Origin: JBPCPM01 sp050999155
GTDB lineage: Bacteria > Actinomycetota > Thermoleophilia > Solirubrobacterales > 70-9
NCBI GenBank assembly: GCA_050999155.1
Contig: JBPCPM010000052.1
Coordinates: forward strand, 1-55,903
Direction: 5' to 3'
DNA: 55,903 nt
Shown here: positions 1-8,052 of the stretch, one piece after another
Position numbering within the stretch: position 1 is the stretch's first letter
Layout of the letters: every line of letters starts with the position of its first letter
Position numbers and translations under genes: made by a program
The notes under the pieces: model-generated
The model's database searches: none
The model's input: the letters and a program-made list of their open reading frames with translations, nothing else
Told to the model about the DNA's origin: nothing

Positions 1-112
1 TACGGTCCGCCTCGATCAGGGTGACCTCCGGGCCGCGGTTGAGCATCTCGCGCGCGAGGTTCCAGCCGACCCTTCCCGCGCCGGCGATGATCACATACAT
101 GGCCTCGCTCAC
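1..112 (-). CDS. TrkA-N (RCK_N) NAD-binding protein, second copy, N-terminal part only
   Basis: Only the first 37 codons lie in the window; the gene continues off the left edge. After an in-frame ATG at 100-98 the protein reads MYVIIAGAGRVGWNLARE, a Rossmann GxGxxG loop, followed by an acidic residue at the end of the second strand (LIEADR). This is the nucleotide-binding start of RCK_N domains that gate potassium channels and transporters. A GTG at 112-110 overlaps the stop of the preceding TrkA-N gene (GTGA), which suggests translational coupling; the ATG four codons later is the alternative start. It is very similar at its N-terminus to its neighbour, so the two look like a tandem duplication forming a twin-RCK unit. 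Confidence 0.85.
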   Translation of the reverse strand, partial: MSEAMYVIIAGAGRVGWNLAREMLNRGPEVTLIEADR

Positions 113-558
113 GCCGGGGACTCTCCGCTGACGGCCGCGTAGTCGCGGATGGTGTCGCCCAGCATGTCGATCGCCACCTGGGTGGGACAGATCGTTTCCA
201 TCCCCTGGGTCGCGTACCACTGCGCCCGCAGGGGGTCGAGGATGCGCGCCACCACCTTGGGGACCTCGAACCGCTTCGAGACGATCTGGGCGACGACGAT
301 GTTGGTGTTGTCGCCGTTCGTCGCGGCCACGAAGACGTCGGCCCGTTCGATGCCCGCCTCGCGCATTGCGTCGTCCTCGAGCGCGGTTCCGACGGTGAAC
401 GTGCCTCCCGCATCCTCCCAGCCGGTGTCGAGGCCGACCTCCAGGCGCGCGAGCGCGTCGGGGTCCTCGTCGAGGCACGACACCTGGTGCCCGGCGACCA
501 GCAGCTCCCGCGCCACCGACGACCCCACCCTCCCGGCTCCGGCGATGACGACGAACAC
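109..558 (-). CDS. TrkA-N (RCK_N) domain protein, first copy
   Basis: 149 residues, essentially one RCK_N domain with no RCK_C domain. It shows the Rossmann motif GAGRVGSS at residues 7-14 and an acidic cluster (DEDP) ending the second strand, typical of NAD(H)-binding TrkA-type regulators of K+ uptake. The later segment VFVAATNGDNTNIVVAQ matches the conserved TrkA core. It lies 9 bases downstream of a universal stress protein gene and overlaps the next TrkA-N gene by 4 bases. Two stand-alone RCK_N proteins beside a permease with a regulatory domain suggest that they control that permease; this is inference from context. Confidence 0.9.
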   Translation of the reverse strand: MFVVIAGAGRVGSSVARELLVAGHQVSCLDEDPDALARLEVGLDTGWEDAGGTFTVGTALEDDAMREAGIERADVFVAATNGDNTNIVVAQIVSKRFEVPKVVARILDPLRAQWYATQGMETICPTQVAIDMLGDTIRDYAAVSGESPA

Positions 559-567
559 GCGCGGATC

Positions 568-1206
568 CTACTCGCCACCGGCGTGGGCGACATCGGCCAC
601 GCCGGCCGCCGGGGCGGCAGTCAGCAGCACCCGGGCCCGCGCCCGTCCCAGCACGTGCTCGGTGACGCGCCCGACCTCGGGAGGGCGTGCTCCGCCCGAT
701 CCGCCGATCGTGGCGCCGCCCCGGATGTGGGTGGGCGGTTCGGCGCCCATGACGATGACCTCCGCCCCGCCCAGCTCTGCTTCCCGCACGATGGCCGATC
801 CCGTCTCGCGGGCGACGACAAGGCGGGTTGTCACCTCGACGCCCTCGTACTCGCCGGCCACCTCGCCGGCGCGCCGCAAGGCGGCCAGGGCCCGGGCCTC
901 GCGTTCGGGGTCCAGGGGCGCATCGAGCGCGAGGCGCAACGGCACCTCCAGGACATGGACGATGTGCAGGGTCGCGGGGTGGTCGGAGTCGCCGCCGGTC
1001 GCGGCCAGCCGGCCGGCGGTCGCGACGATGTCGTCGTCCAGCGGGGTCTGGAAGATCGGGACGAGGATCCGGCGGTAGGCAGAGGGTGGGTCCTCGTGGA
1101 CCAGGTAGCGCAACGCCACCCGCAGACGCTGGCCCAGCGACCCGACGGCCCGGTCGCGCCGGGAGGGTTGCGAGGACCCCGTGCCCGGGTGGGCGAACGC
1201 GTTCAC
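568..1206 (-). CDS. Universal stress protein (UspA-like)
   Basis: 212 residues with GTG start at 1206, chosen because GTG overlaps the TGA of the upstream small membrane protein (GTGA), the coupling used throughout this operon. The first 45 residues are an unstructured basic extension; the USP alpha/beta fold runs from about residue 46 (YRRILVPIFQ) to 200, with VIVMGAE before the nucleotide-loop region and a glycine-rich stretch before a final beta strand (RVLLTAAP). USP proteins bind ATP or cyclic nucleotides and modulate partner proteins. It sits between a USP-fused permease and twin RCK_N proteins, so a sensory role for that transporter is plausible. Confidence 0.85.
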   Translation of the reverse strand: MNAFAHPGTGSSQPSRRDRAVGSLGQRLRVALRYLVHEDPPSAYRRILVPIFQTPLDDDIVATAGRLAATGGDSDHPATLHIVHVLEVPLRLALDAPLDPEREARALAALRRAGEVAGEYEGVEVTTRLVVARETGSAIVREAELGGAEVIVMGAEPPTHIRGGATIGGSGGARPPEVGRVTEHVLGRARARVLLTAAPAAGVADVAHAGGE

Positions 1207-1523
1207 CCGAGGCCTCTCACCGCGAGGAACAGCCGTACGCCTCCGACGAGGATGAAAAGGATCCCGACCACCAAGCCGGTCGACAGCAACCCGGCGCCGA
1301 GGGTGAGGCTGCGGATGACGATGACCAGGCCGCCGAGCGTGACAACCGCGGCCACGAACCCGGTGACCCGCCGGTACATCTCGTCGGTGGCCGAGCGCGG
1401 TGGCGGCTCCACCGGCGGGTTCGCCGGCTCTGACTCGGAGTGCGCGGGGTCGCGTTCGTGGTGACCGCGCCGCATTCCCCGGCCCGGTCGTCCAGCCCCA
1501 TATGGCGGGCGCCCCTCGCTCAC
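1203..1523 (-). CDS. Small two-helix membrane protein, paralogue A
   Basis: 106 residues starting with GTG at 1523, overlapping the stop of the permease gene (GTGA); its own TGA overlaps the GTG of the USP gene. The first half is hydrophilic and rich in Gly, Arg and Pro; the second half holds two hydrophobic helices (about residues 54-72 and 78-102) linked by RSLTLGAG. It is clearly homologous to the protein at 3514-3846: both share RPPxGAGR near the start, ERDPAH near residue 25, YRRVxGF, LVIVxRSL and a shared C-terminal helix. No known family was recognised. Its location inside a transporter operon suggests an accessory subunit. Confidence 0.8.
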   Translation of the reverse strand: MSEGRPPYGAGRPGRGMRRGHHERDPAHSESEPANPPVEPPPRSATDEMYRRVTGFVAAVVTLGGLVIVIRSLTLGAGLLSTGLVVGILFILVGGVRLFLAVRGLG

Positions 1524-3436
1524 CGGACGGCCTCGGCGGCGCTGCCGGAGGCGCCTTCGACGTCGGGGACCTTGCTCGCGGTGGGATCGGCGACCACGAG
1601 GACACGGCAGGGGCGCTCGGCCAGCGCGGTCCGGACCATCGCGCCGTACAAGGGGACGCCCCGGCCCCGGCGGCTTACCGGGAGCACGATGGCCTCGGCC
1701 TCGATCTCCCGGGCCAGCGCCACCAGCCGCCGGCCGGCCTCGCCCGCTCGGACGCGCTGGACACTGCCGGTGACCCGGGTGCCTCCCAGCAGCTTGGCCC
1801 TGGCGATCAGGGCCCGCGCCTCGCGTTCGGGGCCCCGGAGCTGGGCGTCGATGGCCAGATCGTTGGGCACGGTGATGAAGATCGCGACGTGCATGCCGTG
1901 GCGCCGGCCGCCGGCCAGGCCGACGGCGGTCTTGACCAGCTCGGGGGTGAATGACGATGCGTGGGCGGCGACGACCACGCTCTCGTACTCGACCTCCTCC
2001 ACGTCCAGCGGTTCGGGGGTGAGCACCTTGACCGTCCCGGTCACCGGGAGCTCCTGGCTGCGCCGGTACAGGAGATACAACGCGACGCCGGCCACCATCC
2101 ACCCTGTCCCGAAGGCCAGCGTCTCGAGGTTCAGCGCGATCACCACGACCCAGGCGGCGGCGGTGGCGAGGCCGCCGATCACCGCCGAGAGCGGGATCTC
2201 CACTCCACCCACCCGGACGTTGGCTCGCGGCTTCCACGGCCGGGGGGTGTCGGGCTGGGTCTTTCGCAACCGCAGGACGGCCACGTGGGCGATCGTGAAC
2301 GACAGCATCGCGCCGAACGAATACATGGTGGCGAGCAGCTCGGCCTGCCCGGGGAGCAGGGTCAGCGCCGCGATGATCGAGAAGACGATGATTGCCACGT
2401 GCGGCGTGCGGTACGTCGGGTGGATCTGGCGCATCCGCTCCGGGAGCTGGCGGTACTGGCCCATGGAGTACGTGAGCCGGGAGAGGCCGATGAGGCCCGC
2501 GTTGGTCGCGATCACCAGGATCACCGCAGCAAGAATTCCGACGTAGATACGCAGGATGTCGGTGGGACCGTCGGAGAGCCCCAGGTTCTCGACCACGCCG
2601 AGCACCGGATCGTCGGCGTAGCGCGTGGCGAGCTCGGTGGTGTACCGCCCGCCCTCCCGGACCACGGGCATGGCCGACAGGGCGACGATCGGCAGCAACG
2701 CGTACAGCCCCAGCACGGCGGCGACGACCATGCGGACGCCGGCCGGGATCGCCCGGTCGGCGTCGCGGGTCTCCTCGGCCATGTTGGAGATCGTCTCGAT
2801 CCCGGTGTAGGCGATCATGCCGAGCGCGATCCCGAGCGCGAAGTTCGACCAGGTCGGGGCCACCCCCAGCTCGACGTTGGACACGAGGATGTCGGGGCTG
2901 AGCACGAGGACGGCGCCGATGGCGACCAGCAGCAGCTGGGTGGCGAGATCCCCGACGGCAAGCACGAGATTGAGCTTGGCCGACTCCTGGGTGCCGCGGA
3001 TGTTGAGCAGCGCGAGCAGGCCGATGAGCACGATTCCCGCGATCACGTCGCCCGGCGCGCTCTCGAGCGGCCCCCAGAACACGGCGAGGTAGTGGGGAAC
3101 GAAGAACGCCGAGATCGCGACGGTGATGATGTAGTTGAGCATCTGGGCCCACCCCGCGACGAAGCTGGCAAGCTCGTTGAAGGCGTGGCGGGCGAAACTC
3201 GCCGAACCGCCGGCTTCCGGGTACATCACCGTCGCCTCGGTGTAGGTGGCGGCGGTGCAGACGAAGATGAACCCGGCGATCAGGAAGGCGACGGGCGTCA
3301 GGCCCAGCGCCACCACGGCGACCACTCCGAGCGCGTAGTAGATCGACGATCCGACGTTCCCGTAGGCCGTGGAGAACAGGGCGCTGCGCCCGTGGACGCG
3401 GGGCAGGGATTGATCGCGGGGGATGCGCCGGGCCAC
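1520..3436 (-). CDS. APC-superfamily permease with C-terminal USP-like domain
   Basis: 638 residues. About twelve hydrophobic segments fill residues 20-470. The first helix reads STAYGNVGSSIYYALG, the unwound substrate-binding helix of APC transporters, followed by YPEAGGSASFARHAF and NYIITVAISAF. From about residue 482 a cytoplasmic USP-like domain follows (ESVVVAAHAS, then EAIVLPVSRRGRGVP). This layout occurs in putative amino-acid permeases, but also resembles the KimA-type potassium importer. Downstream genes encode RCK_N proteins normally tied to K+ transport, so the substrate is left open. GTG start at 3436; the next gene is translationally coupled. Confidence 0.85.
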   Translation of the reverse strand: MARRIPRDQSLPRVHGRSALFSTAYGNVGSSIYYALGVVAVVALGLTPVAFLIAGFIFVCTAATYTEATVMYPEAGGSASFARHAFNELASFVAGWAQMLNYIITVAISAFFVPHYLAVFWGPLESAPGDVIAGIVLIGLLALLNIRGTQESAKLNLVLAVGDLATQLLLVAIGAVLVLSPDILVSNVELGVAPTWSNFALGIALGMIAYTGIETISNMAEETRDADRAIPAGVRMVVAAVLGLYALLPIVALSAMPVVREGGRYTTELATRYADDPVLGVVENLGLSDGPTDILRIYVGILAAVILVIATNAGLIGLSRLTYSMGQYRQLPERMRQIHPTYRTPHVAIIVFSIIAALTLLPGQAELLATMYSFGAMLSFTIAHVAVLRLRKTQPDTPRPWKPRANVRVGGVEIPLSAVIGGLATAAAWVVVIALNLETLAFGTGWMVAGVALYLLYRRSQELPVTGTVKVLTPEPLDVEEVEYESVVVAAHASSFTPELVKTAVGLAGGRRHGMHVAIFITVPNDLAIDAQLRGPEREARALIARAKLLGGTRVTGSVQRVRAGEAGRRLVALAREIEAEAIVLPVSRRGRGVPLYGAMVRTALAERPCRVLVVADPTASKVPDVEGASGSAAEAVR

Positions 3437-3513
3437 GGTGCTGGGATCGCTTGTCCAAGGCGGTCCTCGTCCCCGGCTTCCGGCGCCGGACCGTCATCAC
3501 GAGAGTACTCGCA

Positions 3514-3846
3514 TCACCCACGCCAGCGGATCGCGAGGACCAGCCGCACCATCCCGACCAGGACGAACAGCAGTCCGACGAGAAACCCCGTCGACAGCAG
3601 ATTCCCTCCGATCACGAGGCTTCGCACCACGATCACGAGTCCGCCGACGGTCACCCAGGCCGCCGCGAAGCCGATGACCCGGCGGTACAGCTCGTCGTTG
3701 GCCGACGGGACCCGTCGCGCCGGATCGGCTCCGGGCTCGGGGACTGGGACCGGGGGCGCGGTATGAGCAGGATCCCGCTCGTCGTGACCCCGGCGCGCCG
3801 TCCGGCCACGGCGCCCGGCGCCGAACGGAGGACGTCCGCCGGTCAT
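3514..3846 (-). CDS. Small two-helix membrane protein, paralogue B
   Basis: 110 residues from ATG at 3846; an AAGGTGG ribosome-binding-like element lies roughly 10 bases upstream. Start chosen because it aligns residue by residue with the coupled start of paralogue A at 1203-1523 (MTGGRPPFGAGR against VSEGRPPYGAGR). It has a hydrophilic Pro/Arg-rich N-terminal half and two C-terminal hydrophobic helices (GFAAAWVTVGGLVIVV and GFLVGLLFVLVGMVRL). It lies 77 bases upstream of the permease gene, so the two paralogues bracket the permease. No database family was recognised. Confidence 0.75.
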   Translation of the reverse strand: MTGGRPPFGAGRRGRTARRGHDERDPAHTAPPVPVPEPGADPARRVPSANDELYRRVIGFAAAWVTVGGLVIVVRSLVIGGNLLSTGFLVGLLFVLVGMVRLVLAIRWRG

Positions 3847-3940
3847 GGTCGGGGGGCCACCTTGGGTGGAGAGGTGGGTACGTCCACCGGCGTCCGCTTC
3901 CGGCGAGCGCCTACCGGGCAACGCGCCGCAGGCCAGCCTG

Positions 3941-4369
3941 TCAGCTGCCGGGGGTCCAGAGCCCGCCGGGCCGCTGGCCGCTCTCGGGCCGGGCCGGGCC
4001 GGGCCCCGGTGCCGCCGGACCCGCACCGGCGCCGGGTGCGGCGCCCGCGTCGGCGCCGTCGCCTGAGTGCTGGACGTAGAGCATCTGCAGCTCCGACAGG
4101 GCGCTGGTCAGCGCCTCGCGGTGCTTGTCGGGAAGTAGCTCGGTGGCCCGCCGGCACAGCTCGATGCCCAGCTGGGCCTGCTCGAGGTCGCGCTCGTCGT
4201 CCTTGACAATGCGCCGGGCGGCGAGGTTGAGGATGCCGGCGAGGCTCTGCAGGACGAAATCGTCCATCGACACGCGGGCCATCTCCTCCTCCAGGCGCTG
4301 GCGCATCTCCTCCTCTTCGGGGGAGAGCTGGGGCTGGGCGGCGGGGTCTGATCCTCCTGAGGCTTCCAT
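3941..4369 (-). CDS. DUF1844 family protein
   Basis: 142 residues from ATG at 4369. The core (about residues 30-105) matches DUF1844: FVLQSLAGILNLAARR, then a helix with LGIELCRRATELLPDKH and LTSALSELQMLYVQ. DUF1844 proteins are small, helical, conserved in actinobacteria and of unknown function. The C-terminal 35 residues are Gly/Ala/Pro-rich and probably disordered. A -10 box (TACCCT) lies exactly six bases before the ATG, so the mRNA may be leaderless, which also supports this start. The gene lies 36 bases downstream of the GCS2 ligase gene. Confidence 0.85.
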   Translation of the reverse strand: MEASGGSDPAAQPQLSPEEEEMRQRLEEEMARVSMDDFVLQSLAGILNLAARRIVKDDERDLEQAQLGIELCRRATELLPDKHREALTSALSELQMLYVQHSGDGADAGAAPGAGAGPAAPGPGPARPESGQRPGGLWTPGS

Positions 4370-4375
4370 CGTTCG

Positions 4376-4381
4376 AGGGTA
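4376..4381 (-). promoter_or_regulatory. -10 box for the DUF1844 gene (leaderless type)
   Basis: TACCCT on the minus strand followed by six bases and the ATG at 4369. With the usual spacing, transcription would begin at the A of the start codon. The same geometry recurs at several other genes in this window. Confidence 0.45.
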
Positions 4382-4404
4382 CCGGTGGGCGGCCGGCCAG
4401 GGTG

Positions 4405-5589
4405 TCAGCTCGCGGCCACGCCCGCTCGGGCGCCGTAGGTCGCGGCGGTCTGATCGAGCGACTGCCGCCAGACGGCCGCGATGTCGCTGCCGTCGCCGAG
4501 GGCGCGACGGGCTCGCTGGGCCGGGTTGGCGTCGGGGAGCCCGACGTCGAGCCCGAGCTGCGACCGGACCGGCGCCGTCCATTCGAGCAGCTGGTCGAGG
4601 GCGGCTCGCGCCTCGATCTCCGCACCGGCGGCGAAGTCGATGAGCCGCCCGTCCATCCCGTAGCGGATCGCGCGCCACAGGTTCTCCTCGATCTCGCGGT
4701 CCTGGAGGGGTGCTCTGAGGCGACCGTCGTCGTGGTCGACGGCGATCTGGGCGACGGTCGCGACGATCAGCGACGCGAGGGCGAACGACTCCTCCCCGCT
4801 GGGCTGGGCGTCGCAGATCCTCACCTCGACCGTGCCGAAGCGGTGGTGCGGGCGCACGCTCCACCACAGCTGCGTGGCCTCGCGAATCGAGTCGGTGCGC
4901 GCCAGGAGCCCGACGAACCGGGCGTAGGTGGAGAAATCCCCAAAGGCATCGGGAACACCGCACCGCGGGAAGCTGCGCGTGAAGGTCTGGGTACGGACCG
5001 AGTGCAGGCCGGTGTCGCGACCGTCGAGGAAGGGCGAGCTCGCCGACACGGCCAGCAGCAACGGCAGCCGCTCGCGCAGGGCATCGCAGACGGCAATCGC
5101 GCGGTCGGCCCCGCGCACGCCGACGTGGACGTGCAGGCCGAAGGTGTTGTTGCGCCAGGCGACATAGCGCAGGCCTTCCTCGACCCGGCGGTAGTGCGGC
5201 GTGGCGATGATCGGCTGGTCGAGGTAGGACGCCCAGGGGTGGGTGCCCATCGCTCCCAGCCGGACGCCGTGCGCGGCGGCCAGGGCGAACAGACGCCGGC
5301 GGTGGTCGGCCTGCGAGTCCGCAGCCTCGGCGAAGTCCTCCCCCCGGGCCGAGCGGATCTCGATCTCGGAGCTGATCAGCTCTCCCGCCACCGCCTGCGA
5401 GAGCGCCGGATCATCGGCGGCGGCCTCGCGGAGCTCCTCGAAGCGCGGAACGAGGTCGAGGGTGTCGGGATCGACGAGGGCGAACTCCTCCTCTATGCCG
5501 ACGGTGAAGTCGGTCGACGTCGCGAACGCGGCCTCCACGGCCTCGAGGTCCAGCCCCACCTCGATGTCGCCGGCGCCGGGGGCGTCCAT
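4405..5589 (-). CDS. GCS2-type glutamate-cysteine ligase / carboxylate-amine ligase (YbdK-like)
   Basis: 394 residues, normal for the family. The hallmark TVGIEEEFALVD lies at about residues 29-40, with later family motifs such as SARGEDF, LGAMGTHPW and FGLHVHVGV. The GCS2 family makes gamma-glutamyl-cysteine from glutamate and cysteine using ATP, but many members (YbdK) have unproven substrates. Its ATG overlaps the rex stop codon (ATGA), so it is translated with the NADH sensor Rex and a glutaredoxin-like protein, consistent with thiol or redox metabolism. Confidence 0.85.
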   Translation of the reverse strand: MDAPGAGDIEVGLDLEAVEAAFATSTDFTVGIEEEFALVDPDTLDLVPRFEELREAAADDPALSQAVAGELISSEIEIRSARGEDFAEAADSQADHRRRLFALAAAHGVRLGAMGTHPWASYLDQPIIATPHYRRVEEGLRYVAWRNNTFGLHVHVGVRGADRAIAVCDALRERLPLLLAVSASSPFLDGRDTGLHSVRTQTFTRSFPRCGVPDAFGDFSTYARFVGLLARTDSIREATQLWWSVRPHHRFGTVEVRICDAQPSGEESFALASLIVATVAQIAVDHDDGRLRAPLQDREIEENLWRAIRYGMDGRLIDFAAGAEIEARAALDQLLEWTAPVRSQLGLDVGLPDANPAQRARRALGDGSDIAAVWRQSLDQTAATYGARAGVAAS

Positions 5590-6290
5590 CAGCTGAGAAA
5601 GAAGTACAGGGCGTACAGCAGGTCCACGGCCGGGCTCGACGTGTGCACGGCGACGTCCGGCGGCACCTGCAGCAGGCGCTCGGAGTAGTTGAAGATGATC
5701 TTTGCGCCGGCCTCGACGAGCACGTCCGCCGCGTCCTGGCTGCCTTCCGGGGGCACGGCGATGACCCCGACCAGCACGGCTTCGTCGGTCACGACGGCCG
5801 GGAGCTCGCCGATGGCGCGGACCGTGAGGCCACCCACCTGGCGGCCGATCGCATCGGTGTCGACGTCGAACAGCGCGACGACGCGGAACCCGTGGTCCGC
5901 GAAGATCTCGGAGCTGGCGATCGCCTGGCCGAGCTTGCCTGCCCCGATCAGCACGATGTTCGATGGGCCCGCTGCGCGAAGGATCTTGCGGATCTCCTCG
6001 ATGAGCGAGTCGACGTTGTAGCCGACGCCCCGCTTGCCGAACTTCCCGAAGCCCGACAGGTCACGCCGGATCTGGGTCGAGTTGACGTGGGTGTAGGTGG
6101 CGAGCTCCTTGGAGGCGATCGTCTCCTGGCCCATCTTGCGCGCCTGCGTGAGGACCTGCAGGTACCGCGACATCCGTACCGCGACCCCGAGGGGCAGCTG
6201 CTCGCCGAAGGTCACGCTCGACTCGGCGCGCTCGCCCTCCGCCCGTTCTCCGGCCGCCGGAGGGGCGCCCGTCGCCCCGTGGTCGCTCAT
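5589..6290 (-). CDS. rex: Redox-sensing transcriptional repressor Rex
   Basis: 233 residues. An N-terminal winged helix (about residues 36-105) carries the Rex signature STQIRRDLSGFGKFGKRGVG; a C-terminal Rossmann domain follows with NIVLIGAGKLGQAIA (GxGxxG) and VALFDVD, then the domain-swapping C-terminal helix (VDLLYALYFFLS). Rex binds DNA when the NADH/NAD+ ratio is low and represses respiratory and fermentative genes. ATG start overlaps the glutaredoxin-like stop (ATGA). The first 30 residues are an acidic, poorly conserved extension. No Rex operator was found in the window. Confidence 0.95.
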   Translation of the reverse strand: MSDHGATGAPPAAGERAEGERAESSVTFGEQLPLGVAVRMSRYLQVLTQARKMGQETIASKELATYTHVNSTQIRRDLSGFGKFGKRGVGYNVDSLIEEIRKILRAAGPSNIVLIGAGKLGQAIASSEIFADHGFRVVALFDVDTDAIGRQVGGLTVRAIGELPAVVTDEAVLVGVIAVPPEGSQDAADVLVEAGAKIIFNYSERLLQVPPDVAVHTSSPAVDLLYALYFFLS

Positions 6291-6541
6291 CCCCGGAGCT
6301 TACCGAGGCGTTCGCGCACGGCATCGGCGTCGGGGACGAGCTCGTAGACGATCTCGCCCTCGAGTTCGAGGACCGGGATCCGTTCGAGGTAGCGGCGCGC
6401 CGCCTGTTCGTCGGTGTCGACATCGACCTCACGCAGGACGAACGAGCAGCCTCCGTCATCGAGCTGGCGCAGCTGCCCGCGGGCCTCCACGCACAGGCTG
6501 CAGCCGTCGCGCCCGTACAGCGTCAACCGGGGTGGGCTCAC
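6287..6541 (-). CDS. Glutaredoxin-like protein (DUF836 type)
   Basis: 84 residues with GTG start at 6541 overlapping the tsaD stop (GTGA). The thioredoxin-fold N-terminus reads LTLYGRDGCSLC, giving a CxxC pair at residues 14 and 17; the cis-proline region is RIPVLELEGE. Small glutaredoxin-like proteins of this type are commonly encoded directly upstream of rex in actinobacteria, as here. It probably catalyses thiol-disulphide exchange, though the electron donor cannot be read from sequence. Confidence 0.85.
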   Translation of the reverse strand: MSPPRLTLYGRDGCSLCVEARGQLRQLDDGGCSFVLREVDVDTDEQAARRYLERIPVLELEGEIVYELVPDADAVRERLGKLRG

Positions 6542-7572
6542 GCGGCTCTCCGGTCGGCGAACGCGTCGAGGTCGAGGTAGGCCGGATAGGCGATCGGCTC
6601 GCAGAACCGTGCGGCGGACCCGATCATCGCGGCGTTGTCGGTGCACAGCGCGGCGGGCGGCAGCGTGAGCGGCACCCCGCGCCGTTCACACAGCTCGCCC
6701 GCCCGGCGTCGCAGCTCGGAGTTGGCCGCGACCCCGCCGCCCAGCGCCACCGCGGGCCACGGGTGGGCGTCGAGGGCCTGCCCGAGCTTGGCCAGCAGGG
6801 CGTCGACGATGGCCCGCTGGTAGGAGGCGCAGAGGTCGGCCAGGTGGTCCTCGACCGTGTCACCGAGATCACGCACCCGGTAGACGAGCGCGGTCTTGAG
6901 GCCGCTGAAGCTGAAATCGAGCGACGGGTGGTCGCGCATGGCCAGCGGGAAATCGAAAGCCCCGGGGTCCCCGTCGGCGGCCCGGCGGTCGATTGCCACA
7001 CCGCCGGGGTAGCCCAGGCCGAGAAGCCTCGCCCCCTTGTCGAACGCCTCACCGGCGGCGTCGTCGCGCGTGCTCCCGAGGACCTCGCACCCGCCGCGGC
7101 CGGCATCCCAGCCGCCGGGCCCGTGGACGCCGGCGAGCAACGTGTGCCCGCCGCTGACGATCAGGCACAGAAAGGGCGGGTCGATGGCGTGGGGTTCGAG
7201 CAGGTTGGCGGCCACGTGGCCGTGCAGGTGGTCGACGCAGATCAGCGGGGCCCGGACGCTTGCCGCCAGCGCCTTGGCGGTGCTCACGCCGATCAACAGC
7301 GCCCCGATCAGGCCGGGGCCGCGGGTCACGGCGATCGCATCGCAGTCGGCCAGCGTGGTGCCGGCATCGGCGAGGGCTCGAGCCACCACCGCGTTGACGA
7401 GCTGCAGGTGCCGTCGGGAGGCGACCTCGGGCACGACGCCGCCGAACGGGTCGTGCAGCTCATCCTGGGAGGAGATGACGTTGGAGCGAACCTGCCCGCC
7501 CTGCACCACGGCGGCGCAGGTGTCGTCGCACGAGGTCTCCAGGGCGAGGACCGTCAGCGGCGGCCCAGCCAC
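6538..7572 (-). CDS. tsaD: tRNA N6-adenosine threonylcarbamoyltransferase TsaD
   Basis: 344 residues from GTG at 7572, which gives the usual family length and starts just before LTVLALETSCDDTC. The metal-binding HxxxH motif is DHLHGH at about residues 114-119, and ASKH-fold motifs GLIGALLIG, SGGHT and GGGVAANSELR follow. TsaD transfers threonylcarbamoyl to A37 of ANN-decoding tRNAs together with TsaB and TsaE, both encoded nearby. The start overlaps the end of rimI by 19 bases; the stop overlaps the glutaredoxin-like start. Confidence 0.92.
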   Translation of the reverse strand: MAGPPLTVLALETSCDDTCAAVVQGGQVRSNVISSQDELHDPFGGVVPEVASRRHLQLVNAVVARALADAGTTLADCDAIAVTRGPGLIGALLIGVSTAKALAASVRAPLICVDHLHGHVAANLLEPHAIDPPFLCLIVSGGHTLLAGVHGPGGWDAGRGGCEVLGSTRDDAAGEAFDKGARLLGLGYPGGVAIDRRAADGDPGAFDFPLAMRDHPSLDFSFSGLKTALVYRVRDLGDTVEDHLADLCASYQRAIVDALLAKLGQALDAHPWPAVALGGGVAANSELRRRAGELCERRGVPLTLPPAALCTDNAAMIGSAARFCEPIAYPAYLDLDAFADRRAA

Positions 7573-8039
7573 ATGATCACGGCGTCCTCGCCGTTGTCGT
7601 GGTAGTAGCGATGGCGCACGCCGTCCTCCCGGAAGCCCATCGCCCGGTACATCTCCAGCGCCTGGCGGTTCGAGCGCCGGACCTCGAGCGTGTACCGCCC
7701 CGGCTCGCCAGGGCGATCCGCGGTCTCGGCGATCATCCGCTGCATCAGCTCCGAGCCGATGCCGCGCCGGCGCGCGGGCGGGTCGACGGCGACGTTCATC
7801 ACGTGCCAGACGTCTTCGTACCGCGAGCAGACCAGGTAGCCGGCCAGCCGGTCGTCCTCGGTGGCGGCCAGGCAGACGCTCGAGGGCTTGGAGAGCTCGA
7901 GGACGAACATGGCCAGCGACCACGGGGCGGGGAACGAGCGGCGCTCCACCGCGATGACCTGCGGGAGGTCGCTGAAGCTCAGCCGCCGGATCTCGATCTC
8001 CGGGCTGACGCGGGAATCCCTGCGGGGCGTGGCGGCCAT
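7554..8039 (-). CDS. rimI: Ribosomal-protein-alanine N-acetyltransferase RimI (GNAT)
   Basis: 161 residues from ATG at 8039. GNAT motif A is VNVAVDPPARRRGIGSELM, with the acetyl-CoA pyrophosphate loop RRRGIG, followed by LEVRRSNRQALEMYRAMGF typical of RimI. RimI acetylates the N-terminus of ribosomal protein S18; the gene is commonly placed between tsaB and tsaD, as here. A TAGAAT box starting on the tsaB stop codon lies seven bases upstream of the ATG and may give an internal promoter. Confidence 0.9.
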   Translation of the reverse strand: MAATPRRDSRVSPEIEIRRLSFSDLPQVIAVERRSFPAPWSLAMFVLELSKPSSVCLAATEDDRLAGYLVCSRYEDVWHVMNVAVDPPARRRGIGSELMQRMIAETADRPGEPGRYTLEVRRSNRQALEMYRAMGFREDGVRHRYYHDNGEDAVIMWLGRR

Positions 8040-8046
8040 GCGGCTG

Positions 8047-8052
8047 ATTCTA
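8047..8052 (-). promoter_or_regulatory. Possible internal -10 box for rimI
   Basis: TAGAAT on the minus strand, seven bases before the rimI ATG. Its first three bases are the TAG stop of tsaB. Good -10 match without an obvious -35; weak evidence alone, but consistent with the recurring pattern in this window. Confidence 0.3.

Noticed and set aside
1961..3766. Long plus-strand open frame (about 600 codons) opposite the permease
   Set aside because: Composition is His/Asp/Arg/Gly-rich as expected for the complement of a GC-rich gene, and the minus-strand permease has clear family motifs.
5589..6290. Rex operator search near rex and neighbouring promoters
   Set aside because: No convincing TTGTGAA-type palindrome was seen in the short intergenic gaps.
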